64,000 bases of DNA from Anisus vortex (Eukaryota; Mollusca; Gastropoda; Planorbidae), in contig OX421509.1 in the NCBI GenBank assembly GCA_949126835.1, positions 10,064,920 through 10,128,919 on the forward strand, in the 5' to 3' direction. Positions 22,542 through 32,540 of this stretch are shown piece after piece (position 1 is the first letter of the stretch; every line of letters begins with the position of its first letter). Under the pieces are notes generated by a model. That model did not search any database, was not told the DNA's origin, and was given only the letters and a program-made list of their open reading frames with translations. The position numbers and the translations under genes were made by a program.

Positions 22542-24964
22542 ATGGGCGCCCGCAGGGGGGGGGGGGCAAGGGGGGGGGGCACTTGCCCCCCTTCTGGAAA
22601 AGTGCCCCCCCCTTCCCCCCCGATTGATAGATAAAAAAAATTTGGACTAAAAAAGACAAAAAAATGAATAATTAAAACATTTATAATTAATTGTAACAAC
22701 TGTGACTCCTTCCATTGTCATATCGATCTCATTATCTTCGGGGATTAATCAGGTATACCACATTGATAATTGAGATAGTGAAGCCTTGAGTTAGTTTGAT
22801 TTTCGGAAAACACGAGAATACAAAAGTAGCCAAAATTTCATCGACTTGTTACCTTGCCGTATGCCTTACTAGTTTTGCTAACATTACCAGCAACAACATG
22901 TACGGTGGAGCGATCGTTCAGCACAATCGTCGGCATTTTACGTCTCGAGAGACGATTCATTTCCCTTGCAAGCCCTCATTTGGCTAAAGAGGCCAATCCT
23001 GGACGTACAGGCACGGTCACACGAGACACGAGAAGAATATTCCAAACAAGGTGGGTGCAAGTACGCAGTCTTGTTTAACACCGCTGCGGACTTCAAAGGG
23101 CTCTGATTAAACTTCACTGTGCACCTGGTGTTCTATAAAAAAAAACAGAAAATGAAAGAGAGCAGTTTTGGAGGGAATCCTATTTTTGCCAGGAGTTTGA
23201 GGAGTCCACTTCTGCTGAACATATCAAATGCTTTAGTGACATCAACGAAAGCAATGTATAATGGCTTATTCATCTCGCTGAACCTCTCTTGTAGCAGTCG
23301 AATGGAGGAGATCATGTCTTTAGTGGATAAGTCGCTTCTGAAACCGCACTGAGACTCTGGATAGACTCTAGATGACAGCACCTGCAGCCTTGATAGTGCC
23401 TCTTGCAAGAATCTTACCAACTATGCTCAAGAGGGAGATTCCTGTCTTTTTGCAGTCGCTGCGGTCCCCTTTGTTCTTATATAATGTAACGAAATCTGCT
23501 AAATGGCTGTGTGACGCGTCTTGGTAAATATGGTGTGCGGCTGGCTGGTCCTATTGTTGGTTCACCGGACTGTCAACCCTGCTGACCGTTCACTTTCGCC
23601 CTAACACATGTTAATATTAATGATATTTTGATCTCTTTTTTTTTTTTTTCCTGTAGGAGGCGCGTCCGGATTCTTACATCCTTGCCCCTCCTTTGGGTAA
23701 GTTTAGGTGAGAGCCGTAGCTTGGGGGTGACTAGGACTTCCCACACACCTGTGTGAAAAATCTAATCGCACGAGGCGGCGAAGATCTACACGTTGTGTGG
23801 GGAAGCCAGATATTTTGATATTTTGATCTCAGTTTTACCGAGATGTCCTATATTCGGTTTGAATCCTTTAAAATTTATGTCCAAGTTATCGTTAAATGGT
23901 ATAGATACGTAGTAATCATACAAACTGAGTAGTTATTGTAATGCTTAAAAATATACATATAAATTCTTTAGTCATATAATATTTATATAATTTTCAAATA
24001 CTTTTTACAGTTTGATCATTTTAAAGTTATAAATGTAAGCCATTTATTATTCTTTATAAAAGAAAAAAATACAGAAATATTAGCTCAAATGAAACGAAAA
24101 AATTATCTCCCTTTAATTAACAAATGTTTTTACGTTTGATTCAATAGTGATGCCGAACAAGTTCTGTTTTGTGATAGAACAAATTTTACTGATTATTATT
24201 ATTTCTTTATATACATTCAACATTGTGATATTCATAACAAGATTTAATTATTAGAGGATTAAAATAATTTACGTTAAACAGTTGTAAATAAACATTTCCT
24301 GCCTTAATTGTTTTGTCCATTAATTTAAGGCGTTTATATTTAAAACATTAATAATTACAGAAATTACATGATATAGTGCTATTGAATAAGTCTCTCATAT
24401 TTCTAAATTAATAATACAAATAAATTTGTTTTAGAATTAATGATAGGCCTATATATGTTTAATTAAAATTAAGTTGGGGGGCGGTGAGCGGTAAGATTTC
24501 AAAAGGGTGCGGTGAGCCGAAAAATGTGGAAAACCTATGGCTTAGATCTACAATGTCAGATGAACATCTGTCAAGGTTGTGCATGCTGTTAGTACACAGA
24601 GACAAAGTGAACAGCAACAAAAAAGAGTTTATGGACAAAATTGTAGATATGTTTGGTAGCGATAACAGACGACTCCAGTTCTTGTTTAAATAATACATTT
24701 TATTTTAAATTTACGTTGTAATATTGTTTGTTTAAAGTAAGTTTTTTTTAAATGGTTTACGTCTATTAAATACATATATTGTGCTAATAAAAAATGTGTT
24801 GCTTCAGTAGGCCCTTCATTACTACAGTGTACTACAATTACTTCAGTGTTCTGTCCGTTCGTTCACCATACAAATGCGCTCAGTAGGCCTAAATTAAAAC
24901 TACATTAAAACATTACTAAAAATATTTTGCCTTCCCCTTAGAAAATTTTCTGCGGGCGCCCATG

Positions 24965-25062
<98 letters not shown>

Positions 25063-25132
25063 GTCTATCTGTTTATCAGTCTATCAGACTATATATCTGT
25101 TGATCTGTCTATCTGTCTGTGTGTCTACCTAC

Positions 25133-25167
<35 letters not shown>

Positions 25168-26216
25168 ACTATATATAATATAATATACATATGATATTCA
25201 TATATAAGCATATTATTATAATATATTAAATTTTAGCCAAAGACGCTTACCTTTACACAGCGAAGACTATAGAAAAATTTAGGCTGCTACAAAACGTCGT
25301 CGGAAAAATGTTTTGGATAGGCTTGAATGATATGGAAGTGGAAGGCGAATTCAGGTTGGAGGATGACAACACCATTGTTGATGCTACCTTAAAGCGTCAG
25401 ATCTTTGCCGCAGGTAAACACATATTTTCTTTTTTATTTGTATTATTTGGCCAAGTTCTTGTAATGTAAACGCCTACCCTAGGATTGGGAGGTTTATGTG
25501 GGCGTATTTGAAAGACAAGAAGACCGAGATTCGTAGGCAGAGAGACATCGTAGACATTGCTATTTGTAAGTAGTAGTAGATCTAGTAATCGCGTTGTACA
25601 GCAATGATCCATAAGTTCAGTAGACCAGCTTGGTAATTAAATTGCTCCAACTAATCTCAGGTACCCATTAGAGCTGGGTAGACCAAGGGACACACACCAA
25701 AACCCGAGAACCAATTCTTACCTTCACCGGGATTTGATCTCATGGGACTTTAGCAATGCCATAATATTATTGTGGACAAAAGCACACTGAGCTCGCTATG
25801 TGTAATGCAAGCTTTTTTAACGACAATCATTACACTTCTGAAATGAAATAAATACATTGCAATTAACTGCATACATTTATCACATCGGGGTTTCCTTTTT
25901 CTAAGCAGGTGCCCCAGTATAAGCGAAATTATTGTTGCAATTATTAGAATAATTTATCCTTATAAATGTATGTCAACTATTTTAAGGTCTGGAAATTATC
26001 TATATTACCACACTGTATTTTTTCTAAAACATTTTTTCTTTTCAAGTCAAAGGCTAGTATCGAAATAATTGTTAAATATCTATTACAGGAGAGCCGAATG
26101 GTAAAAGGAACGAAAACTGTGCTATTTATGGTTTTTTAAAGGACACGCTAATTGATACAGTGTGCAATGTACTTTGCTACTACATCTGTGAACAACCTTT
26201 CCTTATCTCCACTTGA
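15740..26216 (+). CDS. Lectin gene B: PAN-like plus C-type lectin domain protein, EPN type, complete
   Basis: Five exons (15740-15800, 16305-16478, 17421-17585, 25237-25413, 26089-26216) make a 234-residue protein. Residues 1-21 are a hydrophobic leader (YYYWILFLG at its end), so it is probably secreted. Residues about 40-80 form a PAN/apple-like segment (ECAIKC, NCICY, QRCDMG). Residues about 98-230 form a CTLD with [25 protein letters not shown] and YICEQ. EPN suggests mannose-type ligands by family rule, but the WND position reads LID, which loses the Asn ligand. Two oddities: RWEDD has become RLEDD (TGG to TTG), and there is an extra Cys ([11 protein letters not shown]). Intron 3 is about 7.7 kb, full of nested transposons. 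AATAAA lies at 26232-26237. Downstream exons B' could serve as alternative 3' exons. Confidence 0.87.
16305..16478 (+). CDS. Gene B exon 2 (PAN/apple-like segment)
   Basis: 174 nt between TTTTACAG and GTGAAT, phase 1 both sides. Encodes [17 protein letters not shown]. Confidence 0.87.
16551..16885 (+). repeat. 21-bp minisatellite in gene B intron 2
   Basis: About 16 degenerate copies of GATATAGATCCTAGAATTTC-like 21-mers directly after exon 2. Gene C has about six degenerate copies at the same place (44572-44715). Unit length divisible by three creates open frames on both strands without biological meaning. Confidence 0.93.
17040..17225 (+). mobile_element. LINE relic in gene B intron 2
   Basis: Encodes [20 protein letters not shown] followed by a VARIVS stretch, the conserved block found after the reverse transcriptase in jockey/CR1-group LINEs. 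The fuller counterpart in gene C is at 44940-45490, so the insertion predates the B/C duplication. Confidence 0.75.
17421..17585 (+). CDS. Gene B exon 3 (start of the CTLD)
   Basis: 165 nt between CTGTAG and GTTTGT, phase 1 both sides. Encodes GNCKASS at the start and ACVWES and TTARDDCR at the end. Confidence 0.87.
17703..18420 (+). repeat. 51-bp minisatellite with higher-order structure
   Basis: About 14 copies of a 51-bp unit (ATGTTAATTACACCATTCAT core, TAACGTAACTGTCTGTAGAA end). Units alternate AAATATT and AAATGTT types, and a further ATAAAT variant recurs every fourth unit towards the right, giving 102- and 204-bp periods. 51 is divisible by three, so both strands stay open for more than 200 codons. 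Gene C has one unit only (about 54618-54668). Confidence 0.95.
18468..20040 (-). pseudogene. LINE reverse transcriptase and C-terminal zinc-finger region, frameshifted
   Basis: The first frame (20032-19382) has [51 protein letters not shown] and ends in FADDVR then stop. The second frame (19385-18468) continues with [32 protein letters not shown] and [13 protein letters not shown]. The break falls at the catalytic FADD box and is explained by a one-base loss. The C-terminus has a [10 protein letters not shown]...HSHSRRC finger-like motif. Clade uncertain: RTE/CR1-like. Not functional as read. Confidence 0.87.
20041..20862 (+). pseudogene. LINE endonuclease domain, inverted 5' segment
   Basis: Apurinic-type endonuclease signatures: [37 protein letters not shown] and [15 protein letters not shown] at 20740-20742 interrupts it, with the same frame continuing to [10 protein letters not shown]. 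The N-terminal catalytic part is missing, as expected for a truncated inverted segment. Confidence 0.87.
20863..20935 (+). repeat. 51-bp minisatellite remnant right of the LINE
   Basis: One and a half units (AACGTAACTGTCTGTAGAAA, then ATGTTAATTACACC) resume after the LINE, showing that it landed inside the array. Confidence 0.9.
21095..22160 (+). mobile_element. CR1/L2-group LINE, 5' truncated, TCTTA tail
   Basis: Broken frames carry [46 protein letters not shown], then [10 protein letters not shown] and [18 protein letters not shown] stop follows the first motif and a short internal deletion and frame change occur near 21500. The 3' UTR ends AATAAAGCAATCTTATCTTA, a microsatellite-like tail typical of this group. 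The corresponding place in gene C (about 54835) has no LINE. Other copies: 32541-33114 with 36899-37015, and 3' UTR-only pieces at 32403-32540 and 42430-42626. Confidence 0.85.
22441..22540 (+). repeat. TATC microsatellite, left part
   Basis: About 25 copies of CTAT/TATC, continuing at 24965 on the other side of a hAT insertion. Confidence 0.97.
22927..23515 (-). mobile_element. LINE reverse transcriptase fragment nested in the hAT transposase
   Basis: On the minus strand: [54 protein letters not shown] and [13 protein letters not shown], with an internal gap after the KAFD motif. The left end (CGTCGGCATTTTACGTCTC) resembles the 3' end of the LINE at 18421, so it is a relative of that family. 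It splits the hAT coding region right after the VERSFSTI motif. Confidence 0.8.
23516..24538 (+). mobile_element. Internally deleted copy of the 4640-7432 hAT-like repeat
   Basis: Begins with a tRNA-like stretch (GTGCGGCTGGCTGGTCC) and follows 4640-5298 block by block, then jumps to the terminal GGCGGTGAGCGGTAAG end near 24480-24538. It is nested in the hAT element at 22541-24964 and itself contains the insertion at 23633-23812. Confidence 0.65.
23633..23812 (-). mobile_element. Short poly-A-tailed retro-insertion, unknown source
   Basis: Read on the minus strand it starts near GGCTTCCCCACACAACGTG and ends in about 15 A. The related repeat at 4741-4760 runs straight through the insertion point, and GATATTTTGATCTC-like sequence flanks both sides as a target duplication. 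The body is GC-rich with no frame. It could be a SINE or a retrocopied small RNA; I do not recognise the source. Confidence 0.6.
24965..25172 (+). repeat. TATC microsatellite, right part
   Basis: Mostly TATC with TGTC, CAGT and ACC variants in the middle. The same variant pattern appears at 37108-37245 in unit 2. Confidence 0.95.
25237..25413 (+). CDS. Gene B exon 4 (CTLD core, Trp lost)
   Basis: 177 nt between TTTTAG and GTAAAC, phase 1 both sides. Encodes [22 protein letters not shown] and FRLEDD; genes A, C and B' all keep Trp in the RWEDD position. Confidence 0.87.
25620..25785 (-). repeat. SINE fragment in gene B intron 4
   Basis: On the minus strand it has a B-box-like GAGATCAAATCCCGGTGA and GTCTACCCAGCTCTAATG, shared with the SINE at 11583. 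The orthologous insertion occurs at 37690-37850 and 55500-55660, so it predates all these duplications. Confidence 0.7.
26089..26216 (+). CDS. Gene B exon 5 (sugar-site loop and C-terminus, EPN)
   Basis: 128 nt after TATTACAG to TGA. Contains [21 protein letters not shown] and [14 protein letters not shown] at 26232-26237 is the likely poly(A) signal. Confidence 0.87.
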
Positions 26217-26323
26217 ACAGCGAAATTAATGAATAAAACGTTTTAATTTTATATCACTACTCAAGTGTTTTGCCTTTCATTATTGTGTATTTAATGTAAC
26301 CTGAAATATGTTTTTAAACATTA

Positions 26324-28289
26324 GGGGAGAGTGAGGATGATTGGGCATAGTGGATATATGGGCCACCCCCTCTACAGCCCAAACGAGACATCCAGTGCAG
26401 TTCCGCACATAATGAAAAAACTCACCAATGTTGTTTTCTCTATACAAGAGCTGCTTTCCCGCACTTTTAATGGAAATTAACTTTTTTACAAGTAGTTTTT
26501 GTTTTCAAGCTGCTAAAGCCAGATTTTCACACCCACTCTTCTTATTCCAAGTACCACAATTTGAATACTAGTCTTCGGTAAGTACAAGTTTATGTTAACT
26601 TATTCTTCATTTGATGTTTTGAAACTAGTTTTATAATAGTATAGCTTAAAGCTTTTAATCTAGGTCACTTTTTATACAACTGCTCCCTGTGGGGATGATT
26701 GGACCAGCAGTGGCTCACTTACCCCCACTGCTGCCACTTTAATGTTAATTTGTCTAAATGTTTGAAACAACAAAAAAAACATATTAAATTTTGCATTCAA
26801 ACATTGAAATATATGATAGAAATGCTAATGATGCTTTTTAATATATTTTTTCGCTATTTATTAGATTAATTTTTATAGAATATAGGTCATATAGTAGGCC
26901 GTAAATAGACTTTTTTTTTTAGTCATGACATGTATAGGGAAATTGTATTAATATTTTGAAATAGCCTTAAGTATGCCCTATACATTCTGTTTTATATATT
27001 TATATATTTTAGGTGCATCATGCCTAGGTTTTATAAACGTAGAAGAACAGCACATGGTACAACCTTGCCAGAGGAAATGAAAAAGGCAGTAGAGGCAGTG
27101 GCTAATGGAATGAAGTTGAGGGGGGCAGCCAGACAGTACAGAATACCAAGGAGCACACTACAGCACAACATAGAAAAAGTAAAAGCTGGAGCTGAACTAC
27201 GACCTAACTATCAAAATAAACAAATATTTTCACCAGCAGCAGAAGCTATTTTGACAGAATATCTCGATACTTGTGCAATAATGTTTTATGGCTTGAACTA
27301 CCCAAAACTTGAGAAACTTAGCTTATGAGATGGCTGTTGCTTTCAAAATTTCACACCCGTCCCAGTAGGACGAGAATAAAACAGCAGGCAAAGAATGGAT
27401 GATAAGTTTCATGAGACGAAATCCTCGCTTAAGTATCTGACAACCAGAAGCTACATAATATTCAAGAGCAACAGCATTCAATGGACATACAATGGTGATA
27501 TTTTTTTTACCCTGCTTGAGAAAACTTATCGTGAACTAAAGATAACAGGAGCACAGATATTTAATATGGACGAAAAAGGCATTACCACAGTCCACAAGGT
27601 ATCAAAAGTAGTAAGGCCATGTGGTATTAAGCAAATGGGACAAATCACATCAGGAGAAGGCGGGGGGGGGGGGGGGGGGGCTGGTGACTATGTTATTTCA
27701 GCAGTTGATCAAAGCTTGCCACCAGTATTTGTGTTTCCACGTAAGAATCTGAAAGCCCATATGATGAATGGTGCACCAGAAGGATTTTTAGGTCTTGCTC
27801 ATCCATCAGGATGGATGACTGGGAATAACTTTATTAAAGTCATAGAACATATAATAAAAAATGTACGACCGTCAAAAGACTTCCCACTAAATCTGACTTT
27901 AGACAACCATGAAAGCCAACTTTCCTACAATGCTCTAGAATTGGCAAAGAAAAATAGTATTTACATCATCACTCTTCCACCTCATGTAATTAAAATGTAT
28001 TATTGGCCTTTTAAAATTTTTTTTTACTCAAACGGCCCAGTTATTCCCACCCGATGGCCCAGTTATACCCACCAGTGGACCATATATCACCACTTTGATA
28101 TACCTCACTAAAACATGAATAACTTTTTTTCTGTTCATATTATTGCTTTGCATTCATGATGTTTTTTTCAACTAAATAAGCATACTTTCATTTAAAATTA
28201 ACCTATTCGTGATATCTTTTTTAGTTTTTGTAATATATCAATTTTTATGAAATGTGCATTTTCTCGACCCAATCATCCTCACTCTCCCC
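26324..28289 (+). mobile_element. pogo/Tigger-type DNA transposon, 1966 bp
   Basis: About 22-bp terminal inverted repeats begin GGGGAGAGTGAGGATGATTG and end with its complement, flanked by TA on both sides. Unit 2 of the duplication has the unoccupied sequence AAACAGTACACACAGTGG at about 38363-38380, so the empty site is in the same window. The insertion lies about 100 bp after the gene B stop codon. Confidence 0.95.
27020..28111 (+). pseudogene. pogo-clade transposase, disrupted
   Basis: An N-terminal helix-turn-helix (27020-27328: LPEEMKKAVEAVANGMKLRG, AARQYRIPRSTLQ) is followed, after stops and shifts, by the DDE core in 27395-28111: NMDEKGI holds the first Asp and LTLDNHES the second. 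The chain stops making sense just after IITLPPH, where the third acidic residue of the family normally follows, so the catalytic triad is incomplete. A run of about 19 G at 27662-27680 codes a Gly stretch and may be an expansion. Known role of the family: cut-and-paste transposition at TA sites. Confidence 0.87.
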
Positions 28290-28963
28290 TACACACAGTG
28301 GTGGTGAGGGGAATTGTGTGACCACTCGACGCATGTTTGCCGACTGAATGTGGTTCTCTCTCTATGCCCATCAAACACAGGATTGTTTATGATGGCAAAA
28401 CGTTAAATATTAAATGCATTAGTAAATATTGAAATTATTAATTTGTTTACATTCTCATTATTGCTTAATTAAAAAAAAATGAATAGATTAAGACTGTGTG
28501 ATACCATTAGCCCACTTTTAAAAATAAAATTACTTACCAAAGCGTCTTAAACTTTAACCACACAATAGATATAGAATTGAATTCAGAACAATAAGTTTTT
28601 AAAACTTAAAAATACAAAAAAAGAAACAGCTAATACTAAAATCTGGCTAAAACAAGTTGTAATAAAAGAGGCTTAGGTATAAATAGCAAAGTTTCAAAAG
28701 AATCAGTAAAGTAATAGAGTGTTTAAAAGGTTTAGTAAAAATAAGTTACAAAATATTATTTTGAGAAAACCCACAAAATTAAGTAAAGTTTAAAAACAAA
28801 GTCATTTTTCAAGTATTTATTATATATTACAACATGAAAATTATTTACAATATTATAAGGAATACTGAAACAAAAATTGTATTTGGATTAGTGTATAATA
28901 ATTTTTTTTATAGGAAAAAAAATGCATATATTTTTATAAATAAGGAAACAGTATAGCTCACAC
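28290..28963 (+). other. Gene B 3' flank, shared with 38370-38990 and 56450-57757
   Basis: AT-rich, non-coding. The same sequence follows exon 5 of B, B' and C, which shows it is ancestral locus sequence and not a transposon. In gene C the similarity ends near 57757, at GTAAAGCTCAC; units 1 and 2 continue with ACAGTGGCGTAGCTAG, which looks like the start of an inserted element. Confidence 0.7.
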
Positions 28964-29371
28964 AGTGGCGTAGCTAGTGGAGTCGGTCCAAATACGAAAG
29001 TCTCCCCGGGCAATATCGCCCATTGTGAATTTAAACTTTAAGTGGCCATGTATTTTTGAGTAACACGGGCTAAACTTTGGTTTATCTGCTCCACGGAATT
29101 TTTCTATGTCCCTTAAAGATCTTTTTGTCCTGAATACGAAAATCTAGGTTTTATTGGGCGGTTCCAATTCTGTGATTTAAAAAAAAAATTGAAATGTTGA
29201 AATATGAGATGTTTTTATTAAAAAATATTACCTCCCTTTGAAACTGTGTGTTTTAAATTTAACATGAGCTACCTCCTTTAGAAATTATGTTTTGGAGATG
29301 AAAACTTTGTTACGTCCCCTTGTGTTTATTTACGTGTTGACAAAATTTCTTTGATCCCACAATGCCATATC

Positions 29372-29543
29372 GCACGGGCAGCCCGTGCGACACATGGCCG
29401 CCCGTGCGATACACGTCCGCCCGAGCTATAAAAACGGTCAAGGTAAGACACGCTCTGTACCGGTCACTTTTTCTCTAACTATGGAGGCGAAAGCATCTGT
29501 GTGTTCATCAGCTGATGGTGTTGTTGGTGTGTTATGTTTGTAG
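29372..29543 (+). promoter_or_regulatory. GC palindrome, TATA box and short ATG frame in the duplicated flank
   Basis: CGCACGGGC-AG-CCCGTGCG forms a strong palindrome at 29372-29390, a third half-site CGCCCGTGCGAT follows, then TATAAAA (29427-29433) and ATG at 29481 opening a 20-codon frame (MEAKASVCSS...) with a possible GTGTGT donor. All parts are kept at 39411-39576 in unit 2. It looks like a core promoter, but no downstream gene was recognised. Confidence 0.4.
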
Positions 29544-30809
29544 AACATAATACTTTATTAACAATACTTATATATAGACGACAAGAATTGTTGAATTTCC
29601 GGCCCATCAACATCGATGGTTATATAGGGCCTTTTTGATAATAATGTTGTCATGTTTCTCCTGTATCCATTTTATTGTTCTTATATCTTTAAATTCTGTT
29701 GTACAGTTGTATGTTCTTAACATAGTTTATTATATGTTTTGGATTAATTTTGCTTAAAAGTTCATGAAGAGTTCTACAGCAATAGAACCTACGTCGAATT
29801 TTATACATTTCGTGCTATTTCGCCCCTTTTCCCTTTTCGGTATCGGTTCTAAGAAATTCCCACTGAAAATTTTAGTACGCGGAGCTATAGGGCGTTTGCA
29901 ATCATGTGACAAAAAGCACGTGATTTTTGTTTACTTTGTGTAGTGGTTTGGTGTACAAGTACAATGGCCGCTGTATTAATAAAGTTTCACATAGGCTCGA
30001 GCCTTTTTAAATGATGTTTTGTGTTTTAAGTCATATTAAGATTTAATCTGTATTATGTCTGTTAGATAAAATAGGCTATTTTATTATTATCATCGACATA
30101 GATCATAGACAATGTGAGCCTATTAGTGGCTTGACTAGATAGCCTATTCACAAACACTATCACTTGACATCGTAGCTGCCCTACTTAGCCATTAGCCCAT
30201 TAGCCTAGCCTACGAAACATTAAAAGTGTAGGCCTATAAAGTGAAATTGAAAGTGTAAATAGGACTAGCCGGCCCAAGCCTAATCACATTAATCAATTAA
30301 TCTACAGTACTACTATTTACCTCCTTATTTTTTAGTAGGATAGCCAATATTCATATGTGAATTTGGCATGATAAGAAACTTCACCATATGCCATATTTGT
30401 TCCTCAATAGTGGCTTCTATTTACAAATGACGTCACTAAAATGCTTAAGCTCCGCCCATTGCAAACGCTCTTTTGAAAAGTGTCCTAAGAAGCACTGCTG
30501 ACATCGTGTTTCATGGCTGTGTGACGTCACAAGCATTTGGTAAACACAATTGAAATGAATTTTATTTTGGGATGCAAAAACTATTTTTTTTTCATTTTCA
30601 ATAGTCTGTCGCTCTTCCCAAGACACTTATCAATAGCTCCACGCGAAAAAAGTTTTCAGTTGGAATTTTTTTAGAACCCTACTTTTCGTGGGGCAGGAGT
30701 ACCGAAGCATTACGATATATTATTGTATATTATTTTTGTATAGATGTATATATTACTATACAACAACTGCAGATATAGAAGTTATAGGGCTGATTAGGCT
30801 TAGGCCTAC

Positions 30810-31227
30810 CTTTCTTTGTCACTTGAAGTTGAAGTTGAAGAAAGCATGTTTGATACTGGTCTCATTGAATCAGCCACTTCTGGTTCTTAAGTAGCATCTA
30901 TGTCATCCAAATCTTCAGAATCAGTAGCACTGTGAAGATAAACATTCATTTATAAAGTACCGTATCTATATATCATTAAATTTTATTCTGTAGGCCCTAA
31001 GTCCTAAGGTCTATCCACTATTCTGTTAAATTTGCTACTAGACTAGTTACTAGACTACGATACTTCATCGTTAACAATCGAGAAAATAAAAAAATAATCC
31101 TTGCAGTTAAATATTAAAAGGAATTCAATTATTCAGTCAGAACAATAAAAACAAAAACTTACGAGACTGGATCAAGTAGCTCAAAAGATATTTCCATTTC
31201 ACTTGCGACTGGGTCAACAAATAACAT
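30810..31227 (-). CDS. Unassigned two-exon reading frame, unit 1 copy (nonsense mutation)
   Basis: Exon a (31227-31163) starts ATG, encodes MLFVDPVASEMEISFELLDP and ends at a GTAAGT donor. Exon b (30929-30810) follows a TTCACAG acceptor and continues the frame as an acidic, Ser-rich stretch (ATDSEDLDDID, LSSTSTSSDKE) to a GGTAGG donor. Unit 1 has a TAA in exon b where unit 2 has TCA. Another ATG lies 14 nt upstream in a different frame. No family recognised; it could be the N-terminus of a transposon or host protein whose later exons I cannot place. Confidence 0.35.
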
Positions 31228-31597
31228 CTGCGTGTCGCCATTTTGATTTTAAAAAAAAGGTCAAAAGGGAAGTCACGTGACATAGGCTAAACTATTGATT
31301 CGACGAATTTGACATAGAACATTATTATACTGTGTTTAGCTTCAATTTTTTTAGTTAAAACATAAAAATAAATACATTTTTCGCAGCATTGACATAGAAT
31401 AAGATACAATTATCAAAGTAGCCTATGCGTAATCGTAGATAGAACAATTACAAATTGTTAAAGTGTTAAAAGATAGATAAGATATTAATATGTAGATAAG
31501 TGGAGATAGGACATAATGCTTTTTATTTATTATTATAAAATAGGTTTTTGTAAAACATTAAAATTTGTAGTTAGAACAAGATAATACTGAGTGGACG

Positions 31598-31650
31598 ACA
31601 TATTATATATATATATATATATACCGTATATGTATATATATATATATTTT
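31598..31650. repeat. TA microsatellite
   Basis: Alternating TA around an ACCGTATATG core; unit 2 has a longer version at 41628-41674. Confidence 0.85.
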
Positions 31651-32402
31651 CATTATTATTATATTGTTATTATATTGTTATAAAGTGATTTCTATTAATC
31701 CAGGTCAGCACTATATAAGTGAAAGTTATTTTTTGTCAAAGTTTCATATGTAAAATTATATTTTAATTTTACCAATATCCCCAGTCCGCATGTCTCATTT
31801 ATGATGCTGAAACTATTTCTGAAATTGTAACAACTATAAGTATTAGGCCTACTTATTAGGTATAATATAAACGTAAGGTGTTTTTCATTTGCTAAACACA
31901 TTAATGTCAATTCTAACTTGAGAACCCCTCCGGTAAACCACTCCCAATCAGGCTGGGTTCCTTCCCCACTACATGCATGTCAAGATTGTAATTTGGCAAA
32001 GTCAACTATTATCACTTAGTTATATATTATCTGGTCTTCTCTTGGCCCTACTTTTTGTTGTTGTTATTTTGGAAGAAAATGTATTTTTAAATAATGCCGG
32101 GAATTCCATCTTCTTTTGCCCTAATTGGAATTGTAGAGTTAAGCTGAGGTCGTTGTTATTACATGCTGAGTTCTTGTGATTGGTGAACCAAGTATGCATA
32201 GAAAGTCACAACTTGTGATGTGACAACTAATTTCTCTCTTAAAACAATCTTCTATATTGCCAAATTAAACAGTGCATTAAATCTCGATTGAATGAGTTCA
32301 GTTTTGTTAAATATTATCTAAAATAAATATGTATACAATTATAAAAAAAGACCTTTCATATATTTTTTTCATCTTCTATTTTACATCCTATAGAGCTTTT
32401 GC

Positions 32403-32540
32403 AATAAGCTTGGGTTAGCCTACTTTTTTTCTTGTATGATAAATGGTATGATAGTATGCGTGAATGTCTATTGTGTTTGAGTACAAATGGTTCCTTAATA
32501 TTGTTTTAGGTATGCTGAAAGACGGAATTTATGTAATCAA
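32403..32540 (+). mobile_element. CR1/L2 LINE 3' UTR fragment at the duplication junction
   Basis: Matches 22000-22100 (TGATAAATGGTATGATAGTA, CGGAATTTATGTAATCAA) and stops at 32540, where the sequence jumps to an internal LINE position. The counterpart in unit 2 (42430-42626) continues to the TCTTA tail. Confidence 0.8.

Larger units (their letters stand above)
22541..24964 (+). mobile_element. hAT-type transposon inserted in the TATC microsatellite, nested and broken
   Basis: Ends are perfect inverted repeats, CATGGGCGCCCGCAG (22541) and CTGCGGGCGCCCATG (24950-24964), with CTATCTAT on both sides (8 bp, though inside a microsatellite). The plus strand encodes [18 protein letters not shown] at 22875-22928, then, after 1.6 kb of inserted sequence, [20 protein letters not shown] at 24538-24597 and on to a stop at 24691. 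Together these are the two halves of the hAT C-terminal dimerisation domain. Most of the transposase upstream is missing. Unit 2 of the duplication lacks this element. Confidence 0.85.
21501..32540 (+). repeat. Tandem segmental duplication, unit 1
   Basis: Contains part of the CR1/L2 LINE, microsatellite, lectin exons 4-5 (gene B), and 3' flank up to a LINE 3' UTR fragment. It corresponds in order to unit 2 (32543-42540). Removing the hAT (22541-24964) and pogo (26324-28289) insertions leaves about 6.6 kb. Confidence 0.9.

Noticed and set aside
24962..25168. Tyr-Leu-Ser-Ile repeat frame
   Set aside because: TATC microsatellite read in frame.
30417..30626. Minus-strand 70-codon frame after the two-exon pair, considered as its third exon
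   Set aside because: The unit 2 version has compensating indels that change several residues, it starts after a stop without ATG, and no acceptor is convincing.
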